Below, piece after piece: positions 44,669 through 53,520 of a DNA stretch of 64,000 nucleotides. The notes below the pieces were generated by a model. The model made no database searches. It saw only the letters and a list, made by a program, of their open reading frames with translations, and was not told the DNA's origin. The translations under genes were made by a program, and so were the position numbers. This DNA comes from Christiangramia lutea (GTDB lineage Bacteria; Bacteroidota; Bacteroidia; Flavobacteriales; Flavobacteriaceae), in assembly GCF_022489035.1 (NCBI RefSeq), contig NZ_JAKVTV010000002.1, positions 575,986 to 639,985 of the forward strand, in the 5' to 3' direction. Position 1 is the first letter of the stretch. Each line of letters opens with the position of its first letter.

Positions 44669-46357
44669 ATGAAGAAAGCTACGAGCCTACTATTTTTAGT
44701 ATTATTTTCTACTTTACAAGCACAAAACGAACTTCCTCAAGACTATTTTCAGAATCCGCTGAATGTTCCAATCGTTCTGGCAGGAACTTTTGGAGAACTA
44801 AGGTCTAATCATTTCCATAGTGGTCTTGATATAAAAACTCAGCAGCGAGAAGGCCTGGAGGTCAATGCCTCAGCTGAGGGATATATAAGCAGAATAAAGA
44901 TCCAGCACTATGGTTATGGGAAAGCACTTTATGTACAACATCCTAACGGATATACCACTGTTTACGGGCATCTACAAAAATTAGCTCCTAAGCTAAAAGA
45001 ATACCTCAGGAAAAATCAATATCAGAAGGAGTCTTATGAAATTGAACTGTTTCCGGAACCCGGAGAATTGAAGGTTGAAAAAGGTGAATTAATAGCCTAT
45101 AGCGGAAATACCGGTGGTAGCGGTGGCCCTCACCTGCATTTTGAGATCAGGGATGCTGCCCAGAGACCTATGAACGCCCAGATGTTTGGCCTTGACGTTG
45201 CAGATTCACGTAAACCGATCATCGAAGGTTTATATGCCTACCCTATTGGTGACGATGCTCATATTAACAATTCACAGGAGCGACAGAAACTGAGATTGAT
45301 TCCTCAAAACGATGGTAGTTACACTACCCCGGAAGTTGAAGCTTGTGGTGAAATAGGCTTTGGTATATCTACTGTAGATCAGCAGGATATGGCGTATAAT
45401 CATAATGGCGTATACAGGATCGAAGCAGACATGAATGGTGACCAGGTATTTGAAATAGATTTCGACAAATTTTCATTTTCAGAAACAAGGCATCTAAATC
45501 AACTTATAGATTATGAGTATTATGCCAATAATCGAAACCGCGTCCAGAAACTATTCAGAGATCCCGGTAATCCACTTAGTATTTATGGGAACCTTGAATC
45601 TGAAGGAAAATTACATATTAAGGATAGCCTCGACTATCAATACACAATTAGAGTAACCGATTTTAAAGGAAACGAAAAACTGGTTCGAATTCCTATCAAA
45701 GGCCAGGTTAGCGACAATATTAAAAAGAGAGAGACTCTGGAAACAGATTTCCTTGCCAGTGCAGATAACGGACTTTCAGCCAAAGGGAATATCATGGATG
45801 TTTATATTCCCGGAGGAAGTCTATACAAAGATGCCTACCTGGATATCAATTTCACTGAGGATATGGTAGAGGTTCATAAAGATGATATTCCACTGCATAA
45901 AAGCTTTACCATTGGTTTTGATGTCAGCGAATATCCTGCAGAGGAAAGAGAACAGCTATTTATCGCGAGGCTTTCAGATAATGGGAAACCAATTTATAAT
46001 TCTACAAGAAAAAAGGGTAATCGTTTTACCACTGGAACCAGAACCTTCGGAAAATATTTCATCGCGAAAGATACAGTAGCTCCGAAGGTTGCGCCGATAA
46101 ACTTCTACGATGGTCAATGGATCTCAAATATTGAAACCTTAAAAGTGAGGATCTCAGATGACCTATCGGGTATTGATGCCTACAGAGCAACTGTAAACGG
46201 AAAGTTCATTTTAATGGAATATGAATACAAGAACAACACTCTCACACATTATTTTTCAGACAATGTAGTTTCGGAAACCGAAAGCGATCTTAAAGTGATC
46301 GTTACAGATAATGTAGGAAACACCACCACGTATACAGCAAAATTTTATAGAAAATAG
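44669..46357 (+). CDS. M23 family metallopeptidase, exported
   Basis: The ATG at 44669 gives 562 residues and signal peptide MKKATSLLFLVLFSTLQAQ; the longer frame from a TTG at 44624 overlaps a -7-like TAACTTTG at 44619-44626. The N-terminal third is a LytM/M23 domain: NHFHSGLDIKT, TVYGHLQKL and GPHLHFEIRD carry the zinc ligands (H, D and HxH). The rest is beta-rich with no recognised family. M23 enzymes cut peptide cross-links of peptidoglycan or activate amidases. It is monocistronic, followed by a hairpin repeat and a terminator. Confidence 0.93.
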   Translation: MKKATSLLFLVLFSTLQAQNELPQDYFQNPLNVPIVLAGTFGELRSNHFHSGLDIKTQQREGLEVNASAEGYISRIKIQHYGYGKALYVQHPNGYTTVYGHLQKLAPKLKEYLRKNQYQKESYEIELFPEPGELKVEKGELIAYSGNTGGSGGPHLHFEIRDAAQRPMNAQMFGLDVADSRKPIIEGLYAYPIGDDAHINNSQERQKLRLIPQNDGSYTTPEVEACGEIGFGISTVDQQDMAYNHNGVYRIEADMNGDQVFEIDFDKFSFSETRHLNQLIDYEYYANNRNRVQKLFRDPGNPLSIYGNLESEGKLHIKDSLDYQYTIRVTDFKGNEKLVRIPIKGQVSDNIKKRETLETDFLASADNGLSAKGNIMDVYIPGGSLYKDAYLDINFTEDMVEVHKDDIPLHKSFTIGFDVSEYPAEEREQLFIARLSDNGKPIYNSTRKKGNRFTTGTRTFGKYFIAKDTVAPKVAPINFYDGQWISNIETLKVRISDDLSGIDAYRATVNGKFILMEYEYKNNTLTHYFSDNVVSETESDLKVIVTDNVGNTTTYTAKFYRK

Positions 46358-46386
46358 AAGAGGTGACTTAAATCTTTTCTATGATC

Positions 46387-46461
46387 GTCACCCTGAACTT
46401 GTTTCAGGGTCTATCAGAATAAATTCTCCTGAATGGAATTCTGAAATAAATTCAGAATGAC
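46387..46461. repeat. dispersed paired-hairpin intergenic repeat, copy 2
   Basis: 75 bp bounded by GTCA and TGAC, with hairpins CCCTGAA-N5-TTCAGGG and ATTCTGAA-N5-TTCAGAAT. Same architecture as the element at 41973-42035, and likewise placed between a plus-strand stop codon and a bidirectional terminator. Confidence 0.7.
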
Positions 46462-46483
46462 GTTTGCACTATTTTTCAAACTA

Positions 46484-46513
46484 AAAAAGCTGAACCGTTT
46501 GGTTCAGCTTTTT
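46484..46513. terminator. bidirectional terminator between M23 peptidase and cysteine desulfurase genes
   Basis: AAAAAGCTGAACC, loop GTTT, GGTTCAGCTTTTT: a perfect 13-bp stem between convergent genes. Confidence 0.93.
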
Positions 46514-46537
46514 CTTTATAATCGGATTTGATAATAT

Positions 46538-47686
46538 CTAATTCTCGATAAATTCTTTCAGGGTTTTCACCACGTAATCTATCTCCTCTTTGGTATTGTA
46601 TCTCGAAAATGAGAATCTGAGAGAGGGTTTCTTTTTGTCCTCTTCAGAAAGAAAGGCATTAAGAACATGTGAGCCCTGCTCACTTCCACTCTGGCAGGCA
46701 CTGCCTTTAGAACAGGCAATACCTTTAAGGTCTAATTGAAACAACAACATCAAGGCCTTTTCCTGGCTAAGAGGAAGACAAACATTAATAAGAGTATAGG
46801 TGCTTTTCTCCAGGTTTTCACATTCACCATTGAATTTCACCCCGGGAACTTCCTTTTTCAGCTCGTTGATAAAATGCTTTTTCAGTTCCAGCGTATATTC
46901 CTTTTCTTCCTCAAGGTTTTCATAAGCCAGTTTAATAGATTCTTCCAAACCAACAATATTGTGAACTCCTTCAGTTCCTGCACGATGACCCCTCTCCTGC
47001 TCTCCACCAAAAATCAAAGGTTTTAAACCAGAATGGCTTCGAACAAAAGCAAATCCTACTCCTTTTGGGCCATGGAATTTGTGTGCACTTACAGCAGTGA
47101 AATCTACTGGTATCTCACCTAAATCAAGGTTAAAATGACCAATGGATTGTACCGTATCTGAATGAAACAGCGCACCATAAGATTTAATAAGATTAGCTGT
47201 CTTCTTAAGGTTTATCATATTCCCAATCTCATTATTCACATGCATCAGGCTCACTAATGTTTTCTTGTCTGAACCTTGAAGCCTTTCCTCAAGATCTTTT
47301 AGGTCAACATTTCCTTTTGCATCAAGGGCAACGTATTCAACCTCTACATTAAAACATTCCTTGAGCTGGTCTACAGTATAGAGCACCGCGTGATGTTCTA
47401 TTCTGGAGGTAATAATACGTTCTACTTTAAGATCGCGAACAGCAGAATTTAAAGCAAGATTATCTGCCTCAGTTCCTCCGGAAGTAAAAACAATTTCCGA
47501 AGCTTTTACGTTCAGAATCTTGGCAACGGTTTTCCTGGCTTGTTCGATCAGCGATTTTGAAGACCTCCCAAAACTATGGGTGGATGAAGGGTTTCCATAA
47601 TTTTCTTTTAAAACGCTGGTCATTTTTTCGACCACTTCCTCCCTTATCTGGGTAGTAGCTGCTGAATCAAAATACACATTTTCCAT
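46538..47686 (-). CDS. cysteine desulfurase (NifS/IscS-like)
   Basis: The ATG at 47686 gives 382 residues (MENVYFDSAATTQI). The frame extends to a TTG at 47695 inside a -7-like box. The PLP Lys is in SAHKFHGPKGVGF, and the persulfide Cys is in GSACQSGSEQGSHVL, in the long flexible loop of IscS/NifS-type enzymes rather than the short SufS type. It releases sulfur from cysteine for Fe-S cluster or tRNA thiolation. No scaffold genes are adjacent, so a tRNA-modification or general role is open. Minus-strand TAATTTTG at 47693-47700 would give a very short or absent leader. Confidence 0.93.
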   Translation of the reverse strand: MENVYFDSAATTQIREEVVEKMTSVLKENYGNPSSTHSFGRSSKSLIEQARKTVAKILNVKASEIVFTSGGTEADNLALNSAVRDLKVERIITSRIEHHAVLYTVDQLKECFNVEVEYVALDAKGNVDLKDLEERLQGSDKKTLVSLMHVNNEIGNMINLKKTANLIKSYGALFHSDTVQSIGHFNLDLGEIPVDFTAVSAHKFHGPKGVGFAFVRSHSGLKPLIFGGEQERGHRAGTEGVHNIVGLEESIKLAYENLEEEKEYTLELKKHFINELKKEVPGVKFNGECENLEKSTYTLINVCLPLSQEKALMLLFQLDLKGIACSKGSACQSGSEQGSHVLNAFLSEEDKKKPSLRFSFSRYNTKEEIDYVVKTLKEFIEN

Positions 47687-47775
47687 AGGCCGCAAAATTA
47701 ACCGAAATAAAATAATTTCCTACTTCTCTTCCATATAAGTTTGATTCCTTTATTTTTGTTGAAAAAGCTGAATTT

Positions 47776-48795
47776 ATGAAACGTTTATTTTTTGTTGCAA
47801 CGCTTATGATGCTTATGACTGCTTGTGATGATGGTGATATTACAGTTACAAGTTTCGATTTTGAGGACAGCAACCTGAGTTTCTGTGATGGGGCCAGTAA
47901 GAACGTTTTTTATGCTATAAACAGCCAGGATGTTTTTGAAAGTTTTTCTATTGAATTTGATAGTAACGACCTAATTATAGAAAACGGGAATCCAGTTCCG
48001 CCTGAAGAAGGTGATACTATTGAATTTACTTTAAATAATAACAACAGAGCTTTATACAGGATCTACAATTCAGAGTTGCCTAGTGGAAATGACGAATATT
48101 TTTGCAGTGTTACTCCTCCAAGTTCTCCCTTGGTAACTGAAGAATGGGTGAGTACAGGTGGGAATGTTCTTATTTTCACCGATTTTGGGGACCTTGGAGG
48201 CGATATGGACGCAGATGGTGATGGATTGTCCAACATAGACGAAAATTACCTGGAAGAGCAGGATACCGATGGAGACGGAATTCCGGATTACCTGGATATT
48301 GATGATGATGGGGATAATGTAACAACCAGAACGGAAAGAGCCACAGATAACGATGATCCATTAAATGATGACGGAGAAAGGGATCACGACGAAGACGGTA
48401 TACCTAATTATCTGGACGATGATGACGATAATGATGGAGTATTAACAAGACTGGAAGTAAGCGAAGAAACAGGGCTTGATGCTCCGGAACAATTCACTAC
48501 CGCCGAAGGAATTTCAAATTATTTAAATCGTCTACAAGATGATGAATTAGAACATGATGAGTATATTCCGCATAACATTACCAGGAGATACAGGTATGCC
48601 GTTAGGATCAATGATCTAAGCATGGGAAATCCTGAGACCGGGGAAACTATTCGTTTTCAAAATTACAGGTTTGGAAACTATGGACAATCAAGTATTCCTT
48701 TTCCTCTGTGCCCGGAACAGGATCCCAATAATTGCGGAGAAGAAGATGAAGATGACGAAGAAGAAACGGAGGAGCCTGCAGAAGAAACTAACTAA
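47776..48795 (+). CDS. Asp-rich (thrombospondin type 3-like) lipoprotein
   Basis: A 339-residue protein with signal MKRLFFVATLMMLMTAC. The middle carries calcium-binding DxDxDG loops (DMDADGDGLSNIDENY, DTDGDGIPDYLDIDDDGD, DHDEDGIPNYLDDDDDNDG) like thrombospondin type 3 repeats. The C-terminal tail is a run of Glu/Asp. It probably binds calcium at the cell surface or outer-membrane face. It converges with the Smr gene and their stop codons overlap by 4 bases, with no terminator between. TATTTTTG (-7 type) at 47751-47758 precedes it. Confidence 0.87.
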   Translation: MKRLFFVATLMMLMTACDDGDITVTSFDFEDSNLSFCDGASKNVFYAINSQDVFESFSIEFDSNDLIIENGNPVPPEEGDTIEFTLNNNNRALYRIYNSELPSGNDEYFCSVTPPSSPLVTEEWVSTGGNVLIFTDFGDLGGDMDADGDGLSNIDENYLEEQDTDGDGIPDYLDIDDDGDNVTTRTERATDNDDPLNDDGERDHDEDGIPNYLDDDDDNDGVLTRLEVSEETGLDAPEQFTTAEGISNYLNRLQDDELEHDEYIPHNITRRYRYAVRINDLSMGNPETGETIRFQNYRFGNYGQSSIPFPLCPEQDPNNCGEEDEDDEEETEEPAEETN

Positions 48796-49340
48796 GGATT
48801 CTGCAAAATATAGACTTCGGTAGCTCCTAGGCCATATTTCTGATAATCTGCATCATAATATTTAACATTGGAATAGCGTCCAAGAAGATATTCTAATTCC
48901 ATTTTCAGAACCCCTTCACCTACTCCGTGAATGAGTACCACTTTCTGAATTCTCTTCCTTATCGCAAATTCAAGTTTATGCCTTGCCGTATCCAGCTGAA
49001 GATTCAGCATTTCATGATTGGATAGTCCCCGCGAAGATTTCACAAGCTGGTTAATATGCAGATCAACTTCCATAGGCGGTGCACCTTTATCTTTAGGTTT
49101 GGATCTGGGAAATTGCTTCTTTTTTGCCGGAGTCTTTTCCTTTAATATTTCATTAAAATCAAATTCCTGAACATCAATCTCATTAATGTCTTCTTTGATC
49201 TTCACAAGTTGATCTGAAGGAAAATCCATCTCAAATCCATCTTCTGTTTTGATTTTCACTTCTCCACCTTCAATTTTCTGAACAATTCCGCTGAGATCAT
49301 CGTCCAGCAACTCAACCCTGTCTCCTACTTTTAATTCCAT
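48792..49340 (-). CDS. Smr-domain protein (MutS2 C-terminal-like)
   Basis: A 182-residue protein. An N-terminal small beta-barrel (MELKVGDRVELLDDDLSG, VKIKTEDGFEMDFPSDQLV) is followed by a charged linker and a C-terminal Smr domain (EVDLHINQLV, RIQKVVLIHGVGEGVLKMEL, then KYYDADYQKYGLGATEVYI). Smr domains bind or nick nucleic acids. The DLHxx and HGxGxG motifs are intact (DLHIN, HGVGEG). It is co-transcribed with the small membrane-protein gene upstream (2-bp gap). Confidence 0.9.
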   Translation of the reverse strand: MELKVGDRVELLDDDLSGIVQKIEGGEVKIKTEDGFEMDFPSDQLVKIKEDINEIDVQEFDFNEILKEKTPAKKKQFPRSKPKDKGAPPMEVDLHINQLVKSSRGLSNHEMLNLQLDTARHKLEFAIRKRIQKVVLIHGVGEGVLKMELEYLLGRYSNVKYYDADYQKYGLGATEVYILQNP

Positions 49341-49342
49341 GT

Positions 49343-49543
49343 TCAGCCTTCGGTTTCATTATCTTCATTGTGATCATCTTTAGTGGCAACCCAGAAATTT
49401 GTAGCCCTGTAAAGTCCCAGCATAATAATCACCAGTCCAATGATCTTAAAATACGGACTAACATCATCTGCCGAAATACTATAAAGAAGCAATACGCCTC
49501 CTACAAGAATAAGAATCGTGTTTATCACTTGTGAGTTATTCAT
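49343..49543 (-). CDS. small two-helix membrane protein
   Basis: 66 residues with two predicted transmembrane helices (INTILILVGGVLLLYSI and YFKIIGLVIIMLGLYRATNFWV) and a charged C-terminal tail. No named family is recognised. It starts the short operon with the Smr gene, 2 bp apart; its product may be functionally linked, but there is no evidence beyond position. Confidence 0.75.
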   Translation of the reverse strand: MNNSQVINTILILVGGVLLLYSISADDVSPYFKIIGLVIIMLGLYRATNFWVATKDDHNEDNETEG

Positions 49544-49610
49544 TTTCAGTAAGTTAAATTTAAAAGATTGGTGATTTCAAATGAATTATTAATTACATTT
49601 ATGCAAATTT

Positions 49611-51365
49611 ATGGCTTTCATGAAGCTTCCACTCCTTTTTTCAATGATTTTTAGCATTAGCGGACTTTATGCTCAATTATATATTGCACCTTCTGAAAAG
49701 TCTGATAGCTATGTTTATGTAAAAGACCGGGTTTTATTTGTACAGGACGAGGTCCATTTGATTGAAAATAAAAAGGATAAATTAACTCCTAACATCTATC
49801 TCCGTAAAGGCAGTCAACTTTTGCAAGGAGATAAAGATTCTTCGGAAAATAAGGGATCCGGGAAGCTTTCCGTTTATCAAACCGGAACATCCAATGCCTA
49901 TGATTATAATTACTGGTCTATCCCTGTATTTGTAAATGGCGGAAGACTGGACGATTATATTTACGAACCACAAAGTAATTTGATAAGCAAAAGATCAAAC
50001 TTGATTTCAGGCCTTGATGGTCAAAGCACACCTCTTAATATATCAAACCGTTGGATCTATACTTTCTCTGGAAACAATTATTCAAACTGGTTATTTGCTG
50101 GTGATAATTTTGACCTTTTACCGGGAGAAGGTTTTAGTATGAAAGGCGTAAATGGAAATAATCCAAATCTTATTGACGATAAACCAATAAATAGCGGGAG
50201 TTCACAAACATACGATTTCAGGGGTATCCCGGGGAATGGATTAATTGAGCTTCCTATAAAAAAAGAGCAGGTTTTGCTGGTAGGTAATCCCTATCCCTCA
50301 GCGCTTGATCTAAATAAATTTTTAATTGAAAATACTGCAACTACAGGTATTGCCTATTTTTGGGATTCACGGGAAAATGGAAACTCTCACTACCTGGCAG
50401 ATTACGAAGGAGGTTACGGCACTTATTCCCCCGGAACCGGAGTATACGTCCCACCTGTTTTTAAAAAATATTCTGATGGAAGCGAAACGGGAACAACCGG
50501 GAAATATTATGAAAGAAAGATAAGTCCCATTGCCCAGGGTTTTATGATCATGGGTAGAACCGAGGGAATGATCAGCTTTAAGAATTCTCATCGCCTATAC
50601 CAGAAACAAGAGACTGATATTTCTGTTTTTAAATCTTCAGAAAATAACATGTCCTTAAATTTAATTATCGAGATCGACTCTACCTATATTCAAAAACTGG
50701 CATTGGTATTCAGACCAGACGCTAGCACAGAGGAAGACCACGCCATGGACGCCAGGAAAATGAATATCAATCCTAAAGATATTAGCTGGGGAATTGGCAA
50801 CCAGCCTTTTGTTGTGAACGTACGACCTAAGATCAGTGAAGAATTAATTCCATTAAAAGTTTCAATAGACCAAGCTTCAGAACTTAAATTTTCGATTAGT
50901 GATCTTCAGAATTTTGATCCCGCCAGGGTTTTCATTTATGATTCCAGAGATGATCTTTACTTCAATATTAAAACTGGTTACTTAAAAATGCATCTCGAAA
51001 TGGGAGAATATACAGACAGGTTTTTCTTTAGCTTCATTGAAAACCAACCAGAGGAAACTACTAAGCCTGTTATCGGAAGCCCTTCAGAAAGCATTGATAA
51101 ACCTGAAAACATACTCCTAAATTCTATCGAGATCTTTCAAAATAATTTCCATCAGCAATTGGAAGTAAAAATGTTGTATGATTCAGAGATCAGCTCATTA
51201 AGACTGTATGATTTGAATGGCAAAATTATATATGCTGAAAATTTCAGGTTAAAGAATAAAGAATTTAATCTTCCTACAGCAAATTTGAGCAACGCTGTTT
51301 ATATTGTAAAGGTAAACACAACTGATAACAAAGAACTAACGAAAAAAATAGGCGTCAAAAATTGA
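49611..51365 (+). CDS. T9SS type A sorting-domain protein, exported
   Basis: A 584-residue protein with a signal peptide (MAFMKLPLLFSMIFSISGLYAQ; an ATG at 49620 is an alternative start). The C-terminal 80 residues are a type A T9SS sorting domain (IEIFQNNFHQQLEVKM, ISSLRLYDLNGKIIYAEN, LSNAVYIVKVNTTDNKELTKKI), so it should be secreted and cleaved or surface-linked by the PorU sortase. The rest is beta-rich, including YNYWSIPVFVNGG and VGNPYPSALDLNKFL, typical of large secreted 'T9SS type A sorting domain' proteins of unknown role. The next gene begins at or near its stop codon. Confidence 0.9.
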   Translation: MAFMKLPLLFSMIFSISGLYAQLYIAPSEKSDSYVYVKDRVLFVQDEVHLIENKKDKLTPNIYLRKGSQLLQGDKDSSENKGSGKLSVYQTGTSNAYDYNYWSIPVFVNGGRLDDYIYEPQSNLISKRSNLISGLDGQSTPLNISNRWIYTFSGNNYSNWLFAGDNFDLLPGEGFSMKGVNGNNPNLIDDKPINSGSSQTYDFRGIPGNGLIELPIKKEQVLLVGNPYPSALDLNKFLIENTATTGIAYFWDSRENGNSHYLADYEGGYGTYSPGTGVYVPPVFKKYSDGSETGTTGKYYERKISPIAQGFMIMGRTEGMISFKNSHRLYQKQETDISVFKSSENNMSLNLIIEIDSTYIQKLALVFRPDASTEEDHAMDARKMNINPKDISWGIGNQPFVVNVRPKISEELIPLKVSIDQASELKFSISDLQNFDPARVFIYDSRDDLYFNIKTGYLKMHLEMGEYTDRFFFSFIENQPEETTKPVIGSPSESIDKPENILLNSIEIFQNNFHQQLEVKMLYDSEISSLRLYDLNGKIIYAENFRLKNKEFNLPTANLSNAVYIVKVNTTDNKELTKKIGVKN

Positions 51366-51382
51366 ACGGAATAGAAGAATAT

Positions 51383-51655
51383 ATGCTTCCCTGTGTTAAT
51401 AAAACCTTTTTCGGGGTGGATTGCACAGGATGCGGAGCTCAACGTGCTGCATTTTTACTTTTCCAGGGAGAATACAGCAAGGCATTTTTTATGTATCCGG
51501 CCATATACAGTATCGGATTTTTGTTGCTATTCCTGGTATTCAATCTTTTTTATAAATTTAAGTTTGACTATAACATTAAAATTGGCCTTATAATTTTCAA
51601 TGCTATTATAATTGCTGGTTCATACATTTTTAAAATGATTCATATTTTCAACTAA
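51383..51655 (+). CDS. DUF2752 membrane protein
   Basis: The ATG at 51383 gives 90 residues; the frame could begin at a TTG at 51362 overlapping the previous gene. It begins MLPCVNKTFFGVDCTGCGAQRAAF, the DUF2752 signature with a CxGCGxxRA motif, and has two hydrophobic helices. DUF2752 proteins are small integral membrane proteins of unknown function. It precedes a CCC-motif membrane protein by 14 bp. Confidence 0.88.
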   Translation: MLPCVNKTFFGVDCTGCGAQRAAFLLFQGEYSKAFFMYPAIYSIGFLLLFLVFNLFYKFKFDYNIKIGLIIFNAIIIAGSYIFKMIHIFN

Positions 51656-51669
51656 CCAACCACAACATT

Positions 51670-51996
51670 ATGGAAAAAAGAGAATTACCTAATTCAACAT
51701 TGATCTTAGTTTTCGGGATTTTATCTATCCTTGGCTGTTGCTGTTATGGAGTTGCCGGGATTATCTTCGGAATTATTGCCCTGGTTATGGCGAAAAGGGC
51801 CGTTGAAATCTATAACGCCGATCCAGAAATTTATACAGGCTATCAAAATGTTAAAACAGGGCGAATCCTTGCCATCATTGGCCTGGTCTTAAGCGGTCTT
51901 AGCATGATAAGCACCATCATTGCTATTATTTCCTACGGCGGCCTGGAAGGCATTCAGGAAATGCAGGAGGAGATCTTACGTGAATATGGAGGTTGA
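51670..51996 (+). CDS. CCC-motif membrane protein (DUF4190-like)
   Basis: 108 residues with two transmembrane segments; the first contains LSILGCCCYGVAGIIFGIIA, the triple-Cys motif that names this flavobacterial family. The loop NVKTGRILAIIGLVLSGL is typical of DUF4190-like proteins. Paired with DUF2752 and a T9SS protein here, as in related genomes (from memory). Function unknown; Cys-rich membrane proteins can bind metals or lipids, but that is speculation. Confidence 0.85.
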   Translation: MEKRELPNSTLILVFGILSILGCCCYGVAGIIFGIIALVMAKRAVEIYNADPEIYTGYQNVKTGRILAIIGLVLSGLSMISTIIAIISYGGLEGIQEMQEEILREYGG

Positions 51997-52013
51997 TAAA
52001 TTCTCCTGGAAAT

Positions 52014-52042
52014 AAAAAATCCCGCAATTTGCGGGATTTTTT
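52014..52042. terminator. bidirectional terminator between CCC-motif gene and rocD
   Basis: AAAAAATCCCGC, AATTT, GCGGGATTTTTT. Strong stem with T runs on both strands between convergent genes. Confidence 0.92.
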
Positions 52043-52062
52043 ATTCAATAATATAGACCAAA

Positions 52063-53346
52063 TTATTTTTCGAACTGTTTCAGGGTCGAGGTTATAATAT
52101 CTACACAATCTCTTAATTGCTCTTCATTCATTACCAACGGTGGTGCAAACCTAATGATGTTTCCGTGCGTTGGTTTCGCCAGAAGACCATTTTCTTTAAG
52201 AGCCATACAAATATCCCATGCCGTAGAGCTTTCTTCAGAATCGTTTATTACGATCGCGTTAAGCAGTCCTCTACCTCTAACCAGGTTTACGATATTGGAT
52301 TCTTTAATATAATCATCCATCAACCTGCGGAAAAGTTTCCCCAGCTTTCTTGCATTCTGAATAAGGTGTTCATCCTTAACCACATCTAAAGCGGCTACTG
52401 CAACTGCAGCAGCTACAGGATTTCCTCCAAAAGTAGAACCGTGTTGTCCCGGCTGAATTACATCCATCACCTCATTATCTGCTAAGACAGCTGAAACTGG
52501 ATAATTACCTCCAGATAATGCTTTTCCAAGAATTAGAATATCAGGTTTACTATAGGTTTCTTCCTGCCTTTCGCAATGTCCTTCACAGGTACAATGTCCG
52601 CATACGGCAAGTAAACCTCCAGTTCTTGCGATCCCGGTTTGTATCTCATCTGCCATGAAAAGAACATTATATTTATTACAGATCTCCTTGGCTTTACTCA
52701 TGTAATCGTCGGCAGGCGTAAAAACACCAGCTTCACCCTGAATTGGTTCAACCAGGAATCCGGCAACATTAGGATTAGCTTCAAGAGCCGCCTCCAAAGC
52801 ATCAGGATCATTATATGGTATCTTAGTAAATCCTGGGGTATATGGCCCAAAGTTCTTTCTGGCTCCCTCATCATTTGAAAAAGAGATCACCGTAGTTGTC
52901 CGACCATGGAAATTATTGGTACAAACTATTATTTCAGCTTCAGTTTCCTTAACACCCTTTCTTTCATAAGCCCATTTACGAGCGATCTTTATGGCAGTTT
53001 CCACAGCTTCTGCCCCGGTGTTCATAGGCAGTAACTTATCAAAACCAAAATATTCGGTGGCGTATTTTTCGTAAGCTCCAAGCACGTCATTATGGAATGC
53101 TCTTGAAGTAAGAGCAAGTTTTGAAGCCTGCTCATGCATGGCTCCAACGATCTTTGGATGACAATGACCCTGGTTCACTGCTGAATAGGCAGATAGAAAG
53201 TCATAATATTTTTTACCTTCCACATCCCAAACATGAACACCTTCTCCTCTGCTTAGTACAGCAGGTAAAGGATGGTAGTTGTGTGCTCCATGTTGGTCTT
53301 CAAGTGCAATCGCTTCTTCTGAAGAATTAATTTTAGGTAATGGCAT
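52063..53346 (-). CDS. rocD: ornithine--oxo-acid transaminase with a Cys-rich insertion
   Basis: The ATG at 53346 gives 427 residues. It is a fold-type I PLP enzyme: LPMNTGAEAVETAIKIARKW, ADEIQTGIARTGG and ILGKALSGGNYPVSA (PLP Lys), with GQHGSTFGGNPVAAA following. It transfers the delta-amino group of ornithine to 2-oxoglutarate in arginine/proline metabolism. Unusually, between ARTGGLLAV and KPDILILG there is an insert, CGHCTCEGHCERQEET, with four Cys and two His (C249-x2-C252-x-C254-x3-C258), which most ornithine aminotransferases lack there and which looks metal-binding. Confidence 0.94.
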   Translation of the reverse strand: MPLPKINSSEEAIALEDQHGAHNYHPLPAVLSRGEGVHVWDVEGKKYYDFLSAYSAVNQGHCHPKIVGAMHEQASKLALTSRAFHNDVLGAYEKYATEYFGFDKLLPMNTGAEAVETAIKIARKWAYERKGVKETEAEIIVCTNNFHGRTTTVISFSNDEGARKNFGPYTPGFTKIPYNDPDALEAALEANPNVAGFLVEPIQGEAGVFTPADDYMSKAKEICNKYNVLFMADEIQTGIARTGGLLAVCGHCTCEGHCERQEETYSKPDILILGKALSGGNYPVSAVLADNEVMDVIQPGQHGSTFGGNPVAAAVAVAALDVVKDEHLIQNARKLGKLFRRLMDDYIKESNIVNLVRGRGLLNAIVINDSEESSTAWDICMALKENGLLAKPTHGNIIRFAPPLVMNEEQLRDCVDIITSTLKQFEK

Positions 53347-53520
53347 GTTAGTTTTTCGTTTTTGAATTAGTGTAATGCTATTCCTTCTTTTCCGGTTGAA
53401 AATCGGCAATACGGGAGAGAAATCATCCCTGAAATTTGAATTGTTGCAAATTACTAAATGTTTGCTGAAAATTTCAACTGCCTCCTATTTAAATCTTGTT
53501 AATTATCCTATTTTTGCGCT

